Assembly: GCA_002333095.1 (NCBI GenBank)
Contig: DDBK01000166.1
Location: forward strand, 1 to 6,448
Origin: Cellvibrionales bacterium UBA2034
GTDB lineage: Bacteria; Pseudomonadota; Gammaproteobacteria; Pseudomonadales; UBA7239
DNA: 6,448 bases
Direction of reading: 5' to 3'
The first letter of the stretch is position 1. Every line of letters starts with the position of its first letter. The translations under genes were made by a program, and so were the position numbers. Below the pieces are notes generated by a model. That model was not told the origin of the DNA. It ran no database searches and worked only from the letters and a program-made list of their open reading frames with translations. Positions 1 through 6,448 of this stretch are shown here, in pieces.

Positions 1-353
1 CCGTCATAATTCAAGGCGGCAATTTTTTCAACGTCAGTTTCACGTGCAGCCAGTGCCAACTCGGCAACCTTGTTGGCGAACACAGTGAAATTATCATCCT
101 TCGCCACAAAATCTGTCTGGCTGTTCACTTCGATCAACAGTGATTGCTTGCCATTGCTGGCAATCACTATTGCGCCGTCAGCTGCGATATTTCCTGCTTT
201 TTTCGCGGCTTTTGCCTGACCGGACTTACGCAGATTATCGATTGCCGTTTCGATGTTTCCATCAGCTTCCACCAGTGCCTTCTTGCACTCCATCATGCCA
301 AGACCAGTGCGTTCACGCAGTTCTTTAACGCTTGCTGCTGAAATATCTGCCAT
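1..353 (-). CDS. tsf: Translation elongation factor Ts, N-terminal part (runs off the window)
   Basis: EF-Ts is the cytoplasmic guanine-nucleotide exchange factor that releases GDP from EF-Tu so that EF-Tu can rebind GTP and aminoacyl-tRNA. The frame starts with ATG at 353-351 and is open to the left edge, giving 117 complete codons of a protein usually about 280-295 residues long. The N-terminus begins [17 protein letters not shown] and continues with GMMECKKAL, the conserved UBA-like domain that contacts EF-Tu. It is followed by a [12 protein letters not shown] segment and then TDFVAKD at about residues 79-85, the family signature that contacts the EF-Tu G domain. A strong AAGAGGA Shine-Dalgarno lies at 367-361, 7 nt before the ATG. 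It follows rpsB by 101 nt, the standard rpsB-tsf arrangement, with a terminator-like hairpin between them. The C-terminal part lies outside the window. Identification is essentially certain. Confidence 0.97.
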   Translation of the reverse strand, partial: MADISAASVKELRERTGLGMMECKKALVEADGNIETAIDNLRKSGQAKAAKKAGNIAADGAIVIASNGKQSLLIEVNSQTDFVAKDDNFTVFANKVAELALAARETDVEKIAALNYD

Positions 354-410
354 TGTATTTTCCTCTTTACCAAGCTGGTTCATTAACTAATAGATGAATA
401 TCTGGAAATC

Positions 411-436
411 AAAAAGGGGGACGAATCCCCCTTTTT
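411..436 (-). terminator. Rho-independent terminator/attenuator between rpsB and tsf
   Basis: A perfect 10-bp inverted repeat (AAAAAGGGGG at 411-420 and CCCCCTTTTT at 427-436) flanks a 6-nt loop. Read on the minus strand, the RNA is a five-pair G:C stem with an AUUCGU loop, followed by UUUUU and then GAUUU, which is the layout of an intrinsic terminator. The stem is short and it sits inside a known operon, so partial read-through is the likely behaviour. A terminator-like structure between rpsB and tsf is also known in E. coli. The A-run and T-run make it symmetrical, so it could also stop transcription coming from the plus strand. Confidence 0.75.
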
Positions 437-454
437 ATTGGGCGGGCAACTTGA

Positions 455-1198
455 TCAAGCCGCTTCGCCGCCCTCTACTTCAACAAACTCATCTTTATTG
501 ACAGGGGCGCCATTGATGCTTTCCTGACCTTCTGCACAAGCATCAGCCATTGCAGTCACGTAAAGGCGAACTGCGCGCAAGGCGTCATCATTGGCAGGAA
601 TGACAATATCGACACCTGATGGGTCACTATTGGTATCAACAATACCAATAACCGGAATGCCCAGTTTGTTGGCTTCAGTGATAGCGATACGCTCGTGGTC
701 AACATCGATGACGAATAAAGCATCAGGCAAACCGCCCATATCCTTGATACCACCGATGGCAAGCTCAAGCTTTTCCATGTCGCGGGTGCGCATCAACGCT
801 TCTTTTTTGGTCAACAGGTTAAAGGTGCCGTCTTGTGACTGCTTTTCCAGTTCACGGTAGCGCTTGATAGACGTGCGGATAGTCTTGTAATTGGTCAACA
901 TACCACCAAGCCAGCGATGACTGACGTAGGGCATACCAACACGGGAAGCCTGCTCGGCAATCACCTTGGACGCAGCACGCTTGGTGCCGACAAACAGGAT
1001 CTTGTTGCGCTTGCCAGCGAGATCCTTGGCCATCCCCAGCGCTTCGTTAAAAGCAGGAACGGTATGTTCAAGGTTGATGATATGAATCTTGTTACGGGCG
1101 CCAAAGATGTATTTGCCCATCTTGGGGTTCCAGTAACGGGTCTGGTGTCCGAAGTGCGCGCCTGCTTGCAGCAGGTCGCTCATGCTGATTTTGGCCAT
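455..1198 (-). CDS. rpsB: 30S ribosomal protein S2
   Basis: S2 is a late-assembling 30S protein on the solvent side of the small subunit, at the head-body junction. It is needed for S1 docking and so for initiation on most mRNAs. The 247-residue product fits the family (E. coli about 241). It starts [19 protein letters not shown], and the conserved [13 protein letters not shown] segment spans residues 15-27. Other family blocks are FVGTKRAA (69-76), [10 protein letters not shown] (94-103), IVDTNSDP (186-193) and IPANDDA (200-206). The C-terminus is acidic (EVEGGEAA). The ATG at 1198-1196 is preceded by a GAGAGGA Shine-Dalgarno at 1209-1203. It has its own promoter and a long structured leader, and tsf follows. 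By analogy with E. coli, S2 probably represses its own mRNA through that leader. The stop codon is TGA at 457-455. Nothing is missing or broken. Confidence 0.98.
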   Translation of the reverse strand: MAKISMSDLLQAGAHFGHQTRYWNPKMGKYIFGARNKIHIINLEHTVPAFNEALGMAKDLAGKRNKILFVGTKRAASKVIAEQASRVGMPYVSHRWLGGMLTNYKTIRTSIKRYRELEKQSQDGTFNLLTKKEALMRTRDMEKLELAIGGIKDMGGLPDALFVIDVDHERIAITEANKLGIPVIGIVDTNSDPSGVDIVIPANDDALRAVRLYVTAMADACAEGQESINGAPVNKDEFVEVEGGEAA

Positions 1199-1339
1199 AA
1201 TGTCCTCTCGGGTTAAGCCACCACAAACCCCATCAATCCACCCGTTATCTCGCGATTTTTATGTCGCAATTAGGGGCACCCAGACTGACGTGACGGCTTG
1301 TGTGAGTCGTTTAAAGTTAATCCCGTCCACATGGACGGG
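1199..1339 (-). ncRNA. rpsB 5' leader, candidate S2-binding autoregulatory element
   Basis: Between the predicted transcription start near 1338 and the rpsB ATG lie about 140 nt that can fold into several elements. (1) A 7-bp perfect hairpin (1322-1328 with 1333-1339, tetraloop) sits at the 5' end of the transcript. (2) A nested structure has outer pairs GGGT (1281-1278) with ACCC (1213-1210) and inner pairs GCCCC (1277-1273) with GGGGT (1231-1227). It encloses a 6-bp hairpin (1269-1264 with 1255-1250, one G-U pair). The outer stem ends directly beside the Shine-Dalgarno at 1209-1203, so closing it could hide the ribosome site. In E. coli, S2 represses rpsB-tsf through a conserved leader. From memory, blocks resembling GGGTGCCC and GGCTTAACCC occur there too. 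The pairing was read by eye and the S2 role is inferred from family knowledge. Confidence 0.6.
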
Positions 1340-1344
1340 CGCGC

Positions 1345-1353
1345 TTTATACCA
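1345..1353 (-). promoter_or_regulatory. rpsB promoter, extended -10 with GC-rich discriminator
   Basis: On the minus strand TGG (1353-1351) runs straight into TATAAA (1350-1345), a sigma70 extended -10 element with five of six hexamer matches. The next bases, GCGCGCCCG (1344-1336), form a GC-rich discriminator typical of ribosomal promoters under stringent (ppGpp/DksA) control. At the usual 17-bp spacing the -35 position reads GTGTGA (1373-1368), which is weak, as is common when an extended -10 is present. The E. coli rpsB promoter is known to be an unusually conserved extended -10 promoter with a GC-rich discriminator, which this matches. The start site is predicted near 1338. Confidence 0.75.
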
Positions 1354-1387
1354 TATCAGAGGCAAAATCACACCTGAAAACCGTCTC

Positions 1388-2854
1388 CTAACGCTTCTTG
1401 AGATGCCTCACCAGGCGCTTGCGCTTCTGCATCTGGCGGGGTGTCAGGGTATTTCGCCGGCCCTCAAAGGGGTTCTCACCATTCCTGAACTCGATTCGCA
1501 GGGGAGTGCCAGAAAGCTGCAGGGCCTTGCGGTAAACGTTCTCGAGATACCGGGTGTAATGATCGGGCACTTTATCCACTTGGTTGCCATGGATAATGAC
1601 AATGGGGGGATTCTGGCCACCCGCATGGGCATATCGCATCTTGATACGGCGACCATTGAACATCGGGGGCGGGTGTGATGAGACTGCGTCTTCTAGAATA
1701 CGCGTCAAAAGATTGGTGTTAAGTTTCTTGGTTGCCGACGCATAAGACTTTCTGATCGATTCATACAGGTTGCCTACACCACTACCATGCAATGCAGAAA
1801 TAAAGTGTATCGCGGCAAAATTGATAAACTGCAATCTACGATCCAGTGTGCGCTTTATTACATCCCGCTGCTCCTCGTCCAGCCCATCCCACTTGTTGAT
1901 CGCCACCACCAGGGCACGACCTTTCTCGATGGCATGTCCCAATAAATGCAGGTCCTGCTCAACAATTCCCTCTTGCGCATCCATAACCAGAATCACAACA
2001 TTAGCATCTTCAATAGCCTGCAATGTTTTTACGATAGAAAACTTCTCAATCGCTTCTGTAATATTCTTGCGCTTGCGAATTCCAGCTGTATCAATAAGCG
2101 TGTATTGCTCTCCATTACGCTCATAATCAATATAGATACTATCGCGAGTAGTCCCGGGCAAATCAAAAACAACTACACGATCTTCACCGAGCATACGGTT
2201 AACCAATGTTGATTTGCCAACATTGGGACGACCAACAACAGCTATTTTTATCGAGCGATTTTTTTCAGGTTCCGCAACGACATCATCGCCTTCTGTAACG
2301 ACAGGGCTGGCATCACTCCACTCATCACTCTCAACCCCAGACTCTTCTGGCGACTCGCCGACAGGGAAAACCGCCCCCACAACATACTCAAGTAATTGAT
2401 TCACTCCCCGCCCATGTACTGCAGCAATCGGATGAACTTCATTAAAACCCAGCGCGAAAAAGTCACTGGTAGCGATATCCGGATCAAGGCCATCGGATTT
2501 ATTGGCGACCACAAAAGTATTTTTATGGTGCTCGCGCAAATAGCGCGCAATCAGTTCATCACCGGCAGTCAGGCCAGCGCGACAGTCCACCAAAAAAAGG
2601 ACGGCATCTGCCTCATCAATCGCTGTGAGAGATTGATTGGCCATCGCATTATCAATGCCATGCTCCTCTTCACCCAATCCTCCGGTGTCAACAACGATGA
2701 ATCGATGCCCTTCGAAAGAAGCTTCACCATACTGGCGATCACGCGTGAGACCGGAATAATTTGCAACGATCGCATTACGCGTACGGGTAATGCGATTAAA
2801 CAGCGTTGACTTTCCTACATTGGGACGCCCAACAAGGGCAATAACCGGTAGCAC
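1388..2854 (-). CDS. der: Ribosome-assembly GTPase Der (EngA), tandem G domains
   Basis: Der is an essential cytoplasmic GTPase that acts in late maturation of the 50S subunit. The 488-residue product has the family's unique layout. G domain 1 shows GRPNVGKS (9-16), DTGG (56-59) and NKSD (118-121). An acidic linker (about 165-199) follows. G domain 2 shows GRPNVGKS (208-215), PGTTRDS (233-239), DTAG (255-258), NKWD (320-323) and SALHGSG (353-359). A KH-like RNA-binding domain fills the rest (about 370-488) and ends in a very basic tail ([13 protein letters not shown]). The E. coli protein is about 490 residues. The start is GTG at 2854-2852: GGAG (2864-2861) sits 6 nt upstream, and an in-frame TAG at 2872-2870 rules out a longer protein. 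It follows bamB by 36 nt, as in the usual cluster, and rpsB lies downstream. All nucleotide-binding motifs are intact. Confidence 0.98.
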   Translation of the reverse strand: MLPVIALVGRPNVGKSTLFNRITRTRNAIVANYSGLTRDRQYGEASFEGHRFIVVDTGGLGEEEHGIDNAMANQSLTAIDEADAVLFLVDCRAGLTAGDELIARYLREHHKNTFVVANKSDGLDPDIATSDFFALGFNEVHPIAAVHGRGVNQLLEYVVGAVFPVGESPEESGVESDEWSDASPVVTEGDDVVAEPEKNRSIKIAVVGRPNVGKSTLVNRMLGEDRVVVFDLPGTTRDSIYIDYERNGEQYTLIDTAGIRKRKNITEAIEKFSIVKTLQAIEDANVVILVMDAQEGIVEQDLHLLGHAIEKGRALVVAINKWDGLDEEQRDVIKRTLDRRLQFINFAAIHFISALHGSGVGNLYESIRKSYASATKKLNTNLLTRILEDAVSSHPPPMFNGRRIKMRYAHAGGQNPPIVIIHGNQVDKVPDHYTRYLENVYRKALQLSGTPLRIEFRNGENPFEGRRNTLTPRQMQKRKRLVRHLKKR

Positions 2855-2860
2855 AGAATA

Positions 2861-2864
2861 CTCC
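2861..2864 (-). promoter_or_regulatory. Shine-Dalgarno fixing the GTG start of der
   Basis: GGAG on the minus strand lies 6 nt before GTG (2854-2852). The first in-frame ATG candidates are much further inside the gene, beyond the essential P-loop, so this site decides for the GTG start. The site lies one base beyond a possible 5-bp hairpin (2880-2876 with 2870-2866), which could affect its accessibility. Confidence 0.75.
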
Positions 2865-2875
2865 GTCAGCTATTC

Positions 2876-2895
2876 GCTGATAATTTTTTATCAGC
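2876..2895 (-). repeat. Perfect 8-bp inverted repeat over the bamB stop codon
   Basis: GCTGATAA (2876-2883) and TTATCAGC (2888-2895) flank a 4-nt loop. The repeat includes the bamB TGA (2893-2891). No T-run follows on either strand, so it does not look like an intrinsic terminator. Its downstream arm can instead pair with GCTGA at 2870-2866, giving two exclusive hairpins just before the der ribosome site. A role in message stability or bamB-der coupling is inference. Confidence 0.6.
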
Positions 2896-4063
2896 TTCTG
2901 ATAGCAAGCGCATACAATTTGCCGCTATTAGTCAGCACGTAAAGCGTATCGCCATCACTCAGCAAATTTGCGCGAACACCGTCACCACCAACACTGTAGC
3001 GCCCGGCATAAGTGCCATCGGTCTGGTTAAGCAAGTGCACATACCCTTCCTTATCCGCCACGGCAACATAATTGCCAATCACAGCAGGCGCTGAAAGACG
3101 GCGCCCCGAAAACCCTTCTGCCACCCACAATTCACGACCACTAGCCACACTGAGAGCACGCACAGAATCATTGCCCTCAACCATGAATACGCTACCATCA
3201 ACAGAAGCCATGCTGCGGATCACCGATGCCTTTTGCTGCCACTGCGGCTGCCCTCTTCCTTGCGCAACACTGATAATTGCGCCCTGGTAAGACGCCACCA
3301 GCAGATCTGTTGATGTCAATAAAGGGTCTGCCTGTACATCGATAATGCGCTCCAACTCGGTACGCCCATCCGGCACGATGAAACGCTGCTCCCACTGCAA
3401 CATTCCTGTTCTGGCATCCAACGCAGCAATTTTCCCGTTATCGAATGCAACATATACCAATCCATCGCGAATGACAGGAGAGCTGTTGCCGCGGAGTGTC
3501 AAAACGGCCTGCGAAGCACTGTAAGACCAACGTGGCTGGCCATTGGCAGCATCAAATGCCTGCACGCGAGCATCAACCGATTGCACGACTACAACATCAC
3601 CATCCGTTGCCGCTGCAGCCAACACCTCACTACTGGCCTGCGCATGCCACCGCAATTCACCCGTAGCCGCATCCAGAGCTTCCACACCGCCATTGGCGGA
3701 GGACACCAACACAAGATCGCTACCAGCGCCAACTGCGCCAACCAACATCACATCAAGATCAACACTCCAGCGCAGGTCACCATCCGCCCGACTGATTGCC
3801 ATGACGCTGCCCTTGGCATTTGCCGCATAAATAGTGCCGCCTTCTATAGCTGGCGTCATCTCCAAAGCCTGTGACTCATCTCCCTGGCTGCCCACTCTGC
3901 GCGACCAGCTGCTTTCCAACGTTACTGATTGACCAGACAACTCCTTTAAAGGCGCCACAACATTTTTTTCGTCTTCATCTTCCCATAAAGTACAAGCAAC
4001 AACAGAGGATGCAAGGCACGTTACAAACAATAGACGCCCAGCTAATTTTGATAAGTATTTCAT
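2891..4063 (-). CDS. bamB: Outer-membrane protein assembly lipoprotein BamB
   Basis: BamB is a periplasmic-facing outer-membrane lipoprotein of the BAM complex. It binds BamA and helps fold beta-barrel proteins. The 390-residue product (E. coli about 392) has a lipoprotein signal peptide: basic start MKYLSKLAGR, hydrophobic core 11-22 and lipobox VVAC with the lipidated cysteine at residue 24. Thr follows the cysteine rather than Asp, consistent with outer-membrane sorting. The rest is an eight-bladed PQQ-type beta-propeller with repeated units such as GSVMAISRADGDLRW (85-99), GGVEALDAATGELRW (125-139) and GKIAALDARTGMLQW (210-224). The BamA-contacting LxLRG motif is present (L188, L190, R191), and the second contact loop reads IDVQADP (241-247). 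The ATG at 4063-4061 overlaps the yfgM stop by 4 nt, with GGAGG 7 nt upstream. der follows. Identification rests on fold, length, lipobox and gene order together. Confidence 0.96.
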   Translation of the reverse strand: MKYLSKLAGRLLFVTCLASSVVACTLWEDEDEKNVVAPLKELSGQSVTLESSWSRRVGSQGDESQALEMTPAIEGGTIYAANAKGSVMAISRADGDLRWSVDLDVMLVGAVGAGSDLVLVSSANGGVEALDAATGELRWHAQASSEVLAAAATDGDVVVVQSVDARVQAFDAANGQPRWSYSASQAVLTLRGNSSPVIRDGLVYVAFDNGKIAALDARTGMLQWEQRFIVPDGRTELERIIDVQADPLLTSTDLLVASYQGAIISVAQGRGQPQWQQKASVIRSMASVDGSVFMVEGNDSVRALSVASGRELWVAEGFSGRRLSAPAVIGNYVAVADKEGYVHLLNQTDGTYAGRYSVGGDGVRANLLSDGDTLYVLTNSGKLYALAIRS

Positions 4064-4740
4064 TTCACTTCCTCCGGCGCACTTGGTGCACTGGTTGCTG
4101 GATTTGGCAAACCTGATAACTTGGTTTCAATATTAGCACGCTGCTCCTGGTCACTTGATGTCCCTGCATTTTTAAGTGCCGCATTATAACTATCACGAGC
4201 CTCACCAAATTTTTTCTGTGCGCGGTAAATATCACCACGCAGCTCCGAAAAAACTACTTGCCAGGTATCACCATCCTTAATACTCGGGATTGAAGCCAAT
4301 GCTTTATCAAATTCACCTTGCGCATATTGCACTTGCGCCAAACGGAAGCTAATCAAAGGCACGAGCGAAGGATCTGGCTTCTGGGCCCTTGCCCATTCAA
4401 GGAGACTCGCAGCACGCGGCAGATCACTTGCTGCAACAGCATCTTTCGCAAGTTGCAATGCTGCAAAAACACCATAGGTTGTATCTGGAAATTCTTTGCG
4501 CAATTGCTCTGCAAATCCGGCAACTTTTTCACTATTTTCTGTCAACTGCGAAGCATTGAGCATTTGCTGGTATAAGTCAGCTGCAGATTCATTCCGGGCG
4601 CGTTGGTGGCTTTGCCATGTTGTCCATCCAAAGAACACAACCAGAGAAACCAAGGTGCCGATTACAATCGCCTTGCCATTTTCATTCCACCATTTTTTTA
4701 TGAGCTCAATCTGTTCTTCTTCAGTGCGATAATCAGCCAT
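4060..4740 (-). CDS. yfgM: YfgM-family membrane-anchored TPR-like protein (translocon/chaperone accessory)
   Basis: The 226-residue product begins MADYRTEEEQIELIKKWW, a cytoplasmic acidic/aromatic stretch typical of the family. One transmembrane helix follows at about residues 24-42 (AIVIGTLVSLVVFFGW). The rest is a periplasmic, helix-rich domain with TPR-like repeats (about 128-150 and 164-190, e.g. RLAQVQYAQGEFDKALAS). It ends in a Pro/Ala/Ser-rich tail (about 211-226). E. coli YfgM, about 206 residues, is an inner-membrane protein that associates with SecYEG and PpiD and links export to periplasmic chaperones. The same role here is inferred from family and position. The ATG at 4740-4738 has a GAGAGGA Shine-Dalgarno at 4751-4745. 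It lies between hisS (53 nt away) and bamB (4-nt overlap, probably translationally coupled), the standard gammaproteobacterial slot. A generic TPR annotation would be the fallback. Confidence 0.92.
   Translation of the reverse strand: MADYRTEEEQIELIKKWWNENGKAIVIGTLVSLVVFFGWTTWQSHQRARNESAADLYQQMLNASQLTENSEKVAGFAEQLRKEFPDTTYGVFAALQLAKDAVAASDLPRAASLLEWARAQKPDPSLVPLISFRLAQVQYAQGEFDKALASIPSIKDGDTWQVVFSELRGDIYRAQKKFGEARDSYNAALKNAGTSSDQEQRANIETKLSGLPNPATSAPSAPEEVK
4071..4075 (-). promoter_or_regulatory. bamB Shine-Dalgarno inside the end of yfgM
   Basis: GGAGG on the minus strand lies 7 nt before the bamB ATG (4063-4061), within the last codons of yfgM. Together with the ATGA stop/start overlap this suggests translational coupling of yfgM and bamB. 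Confidence 0.8.
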
Positions 4741-4776
4741 ATTGTCCTCTCAGCGATCTATTCCAGATACCGTGTT

Positions 4777-4805
4777 TTTATAAATAACGTGCTTCATGCC
4801 AGCAA
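4777..4805 (-). promoter_or_regulatory. Weak candidate promoter before yfgM
   Basis: On the minus strand TTGCTG (4805-4800) and TATAAA (4782-4777) are 17 bp apart, just upstream of yfgM at the end of hisS. The -10 matches five of six consensus bases but the -35 only three of six. It could give yfgM-bamB-der a supply of transcript independent of ispG-hisS, but chance is a serious alternative in this AT-rich gap. Confidence 0.25.
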
Positions 4806-6065
4806 TTGCTGGCGCAAAAAGGAGGCTAGTGTAACAAAAGGCACCTGCTCCTGTTCGCCCTGTCCACGCAGGAATTTTACCGTTACTGCCTGCTGCGCGA
4901 CTTCGTCTTCGCCTAAAACCAGTGCAATACCGGCCCCGCTCTTGTCTGCACGCTTGAATTGATTCTTGAAACTGCCGCCGCCTGCATGCAGCAATATTAC
5001 AAATCCCGGCAGAGCTTCACGGCAATGCTCCGCCAATGACAGTGCATCCCCCATGACAGATTCAGCAAATACCAGATAAATATCAGCACCGGGTGCAGGT
5101 TGCGCATGATCAATCGCCAACAGCAAGGCCAGTCGCTCAATGCCCATGGCAAAACCAAAAGCCGGTGTCGGCCTACCACCCAACTGCTCTACAAGACCAT
5201 CGTATCGCCCGCCTGCACAGACCGTACCCTGGGCACCCAAGGCACTTGTTACCCACTCGAAGACAGTCGCATTGTAATAGTCGAGGCCACGTACCAAACG
5301 TGAATTATGCTCGAATGGCACACCATTCCGGCTTAATGCTGAACACAACCGGTCAAAATGGCTGCGGGAATCCTCGTCTAGATAATCCTGCATGCGGGGT
5401 GCATTCTGCAGGATTACCTGCGTGCGCTCATCCTTGCTATCAAGCACACGCAATGGATTGCTATGCAAGCGTCGCTTGCTGTCTTCATCAAGATCAGCAA
5501 CAAATTTTTCCAGATAGGTGACGAGCGCCACACGATACGCTGCGCGCGCAGCATTTGAACCCAGTGAATTCAATTGCAAAGATACTTTATCTGCCAGACC
5601 CAATTCTCGCCAGATACGAGCGGTGAGCAGCAGCATTTCAGCATCAATATCAGGCCCTGCAAACCCAAAAGCTTCAACACCGATCTGGTGAAACTGGCGC
5701 AAACGCCCCTTCTGCGGTCTCTCATGCCGAAACATAGGACCTGCATACCACAACTTCTGGGTCTGGTTGTACAGTAGGCCGTTCTGTTCGCAAGCCCGCA
5801 CACAGCTGGCTGTACCTTCAGGACGCAACGTTAGGCTATCGCCATTTCGATCCTCGAATGTATACATTTCCTTTTCAACAATATCGGTGACCTCACCAAT
5901 AGCGCGCTTGAACAAAGCCGTTTGCTCAAGAATCGGAAAACGTATCTCACGGTAGCCATAACTGTTTAACACATCCGCCACTACGCATTCAATGTGCTGC
6001 CATATATGGGATTCATGTGGCAAAAGATCATTCATGCCACGAATAGACTGGATTTTGTTTGACAT
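4794..6065 (-). CDS. hisS: Histidine--tRNA ligase
   Basis: HisRS is a homodimeric class IIa synthetase in the cytoplasm that activates histidine with ATP and charges tRNA-His. The 423-residue product matches the E. coli length (about 424). It starts [16 protein letters not shown]. Motif 1 lies in about residues 35-60. [12 protein letters not shown] is at 79-90. Motif 2 contains [17 protein letters not shown] (109-125). The histidine-specific HisA block is [15 protein letters not shown] (257-271), with the catalytic Arg at 259, and the HisB block is [14 protein letters not shown] (284-297). Motif 3 is [10 protein letters not shown] (303-312). The anticodon-binding domain fills about 325-423. 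The ATG at 6065-6063 has AAGG (6074-6071) 5 nt upstream. It follows ispG by 14 nt, so the two are surely co-transcribed. The stop is TGA at 4796-4794. All catalytic motifs are intact. Confidence 0.98.
   Translation of the reverse strand: MSNKIQSIRGMNDLLPHESHIWQHIECVVADVLNSYGYREIRFPILEQTALFKRAIGEVTDIVEKEMYTFEDRNGDSLTLRPEGTASCVRACEQNGLLYNQTQKLWYAGPMFRHERPQKGRLRQFHQIGVEAFGFAGPDIDAEMLLLTARIWRELGLADKVSLQLNSLGSNAARAAYRVALVTYLEKFVADLDEDSKRRLHSNPLRVLDSKDERTQVILQNAPRMQDYLDEDSRSHFDRLCSALSRNGVPFEHNSRLVRGLDYYNATVFEWVTSALGAQGTVCAGGRYDGLVEQLGGRPTPAFGFAMGIERLALLLAIDHAQPAPGADIYLVFAESVMGDALSLAEHCREALPGFVILLHAGGGSFKNQFKRADKSGAGIALVLGEDEVAQQAVTVKFLRGQGEQEQVPFVTLASFLRQQLLA
4798..4813. repeat. 16-bp perfect palindrome at the 3' end of hisS
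   Basis: The sequence GCCAGCAATTGCTGGC equals its own reverse complement. It encodes the last residues of HisRS, just before the stop codon. As RNA it can form a 6-bp stem with an AAUU loop, but no T-run follows on either strand, so it is not a standard terminator. It may be a message-end hairpin or a protein-binding palindrome, or simply a coding coincidence. Confidence 0.45.
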
Positions 6066-6079
6066 AAAAACCTTACTTG

Positions 6080-6448
6080 TCAGCCTTTGCCAATAATACT
6101 GGCTTGCTGCGCCACTTTTTCCCGAATCATTTTTTCAAGCGAATCAACGAGCTCTTCATTCTGTAACTTGATGCTGGGCTTGCCATCAACAAATACCATA
6201 TTGCTCGGCGCGCTACCCGTCAAACCTATGTGCGCCACCTTTGCCTCACCAGGACCATTAACATAACAGCCGATGATCGCCACATCGAGAGGATCATTAA
6301 TATCTTCCAAACGGGCTTCAAGCGCATTAACCGTCTGAATAACATCGAAATTCTGTCTCGAGCAACTGGGACAGGCAATGATATTTATACCCTTTGTCCG
6401 CAAATGCAAACTCTTCAGGATGTCATACCCGACTTTGATTTCTTCAAC
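6080..6448 (-). CDS. ispG: 4-hydroxy-3-methylbut-2-enyl diphosphate synthase, C-terminal part (5' end outside window)
   Basis: IspG (GcpE) is the cytoplasmic [4Fe-4S] enzyme that converts ME-cPP to HMBPP in the MEP pathway of isoprenoid synthesis. The frame is open to the right edge and ends with TGA at 6082-6080, giving 122 residues of a protein normally about 370 long. The visible part starts [14 protein letters not shown] and carries all the cluster ligands. These are the CPSC pair (residues 26 and 29 of the fragment), a Cys in [10 protein letters not shown] (61), and the Glu of that same motif (68). Their spacing (3, 32, 7) equals that of E. coli Cys270, Cys273, Cys305 and Glu312. So this is the C-terminal iron-sulfur domain and the TIM-barrel part lies upstream. 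An apparent TTG start at 6409-6407 is internal, not a real start. hisS follows 14 nt downstream. Confidence 0.97.
   Translation of the reverse strand, partial: VEEIKVGYDILKSLHLRTKGINIIACPSCSRQNFDVIQTVNALEARLEDINDPLDVAIIGCYVNGPGEAKVAHIGLTGSAPSNMVFVDGKPSIKLQNEELVDSLEKMIREKVAQQASIIGKG

Noticed and set aside
381..410. Separate tsf promoter in the rpsB-tsf gap
   Set aside because: TATTAG has no acceptable -35 partner at 16-18 bp; the nearest TTGATT is only 14 bp away.
450..459. 10-bp palindrome CTTGATCAAG over the rpsB stop
   Set aside because: It is short, has no associated features, and is likely by chance in a window of this size.
1354..1387. Terminator after der
   Set aside because: The short gap after the TAG has no G:C-rich stem followed by a T-run on the minus strand.
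1298..1678. Plus-strand open frame of 126 codons across the der end and the rpsB promoter
   Set aside because: It is antisense to the basic C-terminus of Der and to the rpsB promoter and leader, and has no family resemblance.
2396..2809. Plus-strand open frame of 137 codons inside der
   Set aside because: It lies wholly antisense to the intact Der G domains, shows no recognisable motif and has no good ribosome site. It is a shadow frame.
5093..5521. Plus-strand open frame of 142 codons inside hisS
   Set aside because: It is antisense to conserved HisRS motifs, with low-complexity His/Pro/Cys-rich composition typical of shadow translation.
6407..6409. TTG as the start of a short 109-residue protein
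   Set aside because: The frame continues upstream to the window edge with IspG-like sequence, so this is an internal Leu codon of ispG.

Overview
The window is a stretch of core-genome DNA from a gammaproteobacterium. Every gene is on the minus strand and nothing accessory or mobile is visible. Read in the direction of transcription (high to low coordinates), the order is ispG (3' part only), hisS, a yfgM-type gene, bamB, der, rpsB and tsf (5' part only). The ispG-hisS-yfgM-bamB-der order is the classic gammaproteobacterial cluster, and all protein lengths and motifs fit that class. Finer placement, for example near Pseudomonadales/Cellvibrionales relatives, is only inference.

First cluster (6448 to 1388): ispG ends 14 nt before hisS. 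hisS and yfgM are 53 nt apart. yfgM and bamB overlap by 4 nt (ATGA). bamB and der are 36 nt apart. This tight packing suggests one polycistronic unit joining isoprenoid precursor synthesis (IspG), histidyl-tRNA charging (HisS), envelope protein export and outer-membrane protein assembly (YfgM, BamB) and large-subunit ribosome assembly (Der). No convincing terminator follows der.

Second cluster (1387 to 1): a 189-nt gap carries an extended -10 promoter with a GC-rich discriminator and a structured leader of about 140 nt. It leads into rpsB (ribosomal protein S2) and then tsf (elongation factor Ts), the usual pair. The leader has the features expected of the S2 autoregulatory operator known from gammaproteobacteria. 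A perfect inverted repeat between rpsB and tsf looks like a partial terminator that would set the S2:EF-Ts ratio.

No gene-free stretch exceeds 189 nt. No tRNA, rRNA, CRISPR array, insertion sequence or attachment site was seen. No undescribed system was found. The points most worth a second look are RNA-level structures: the rpsB leader, a pair of mutually exclusive hairpins at the bamB/der junction, and the head-to-tail joining of the der cluster to rpsB-tsf.
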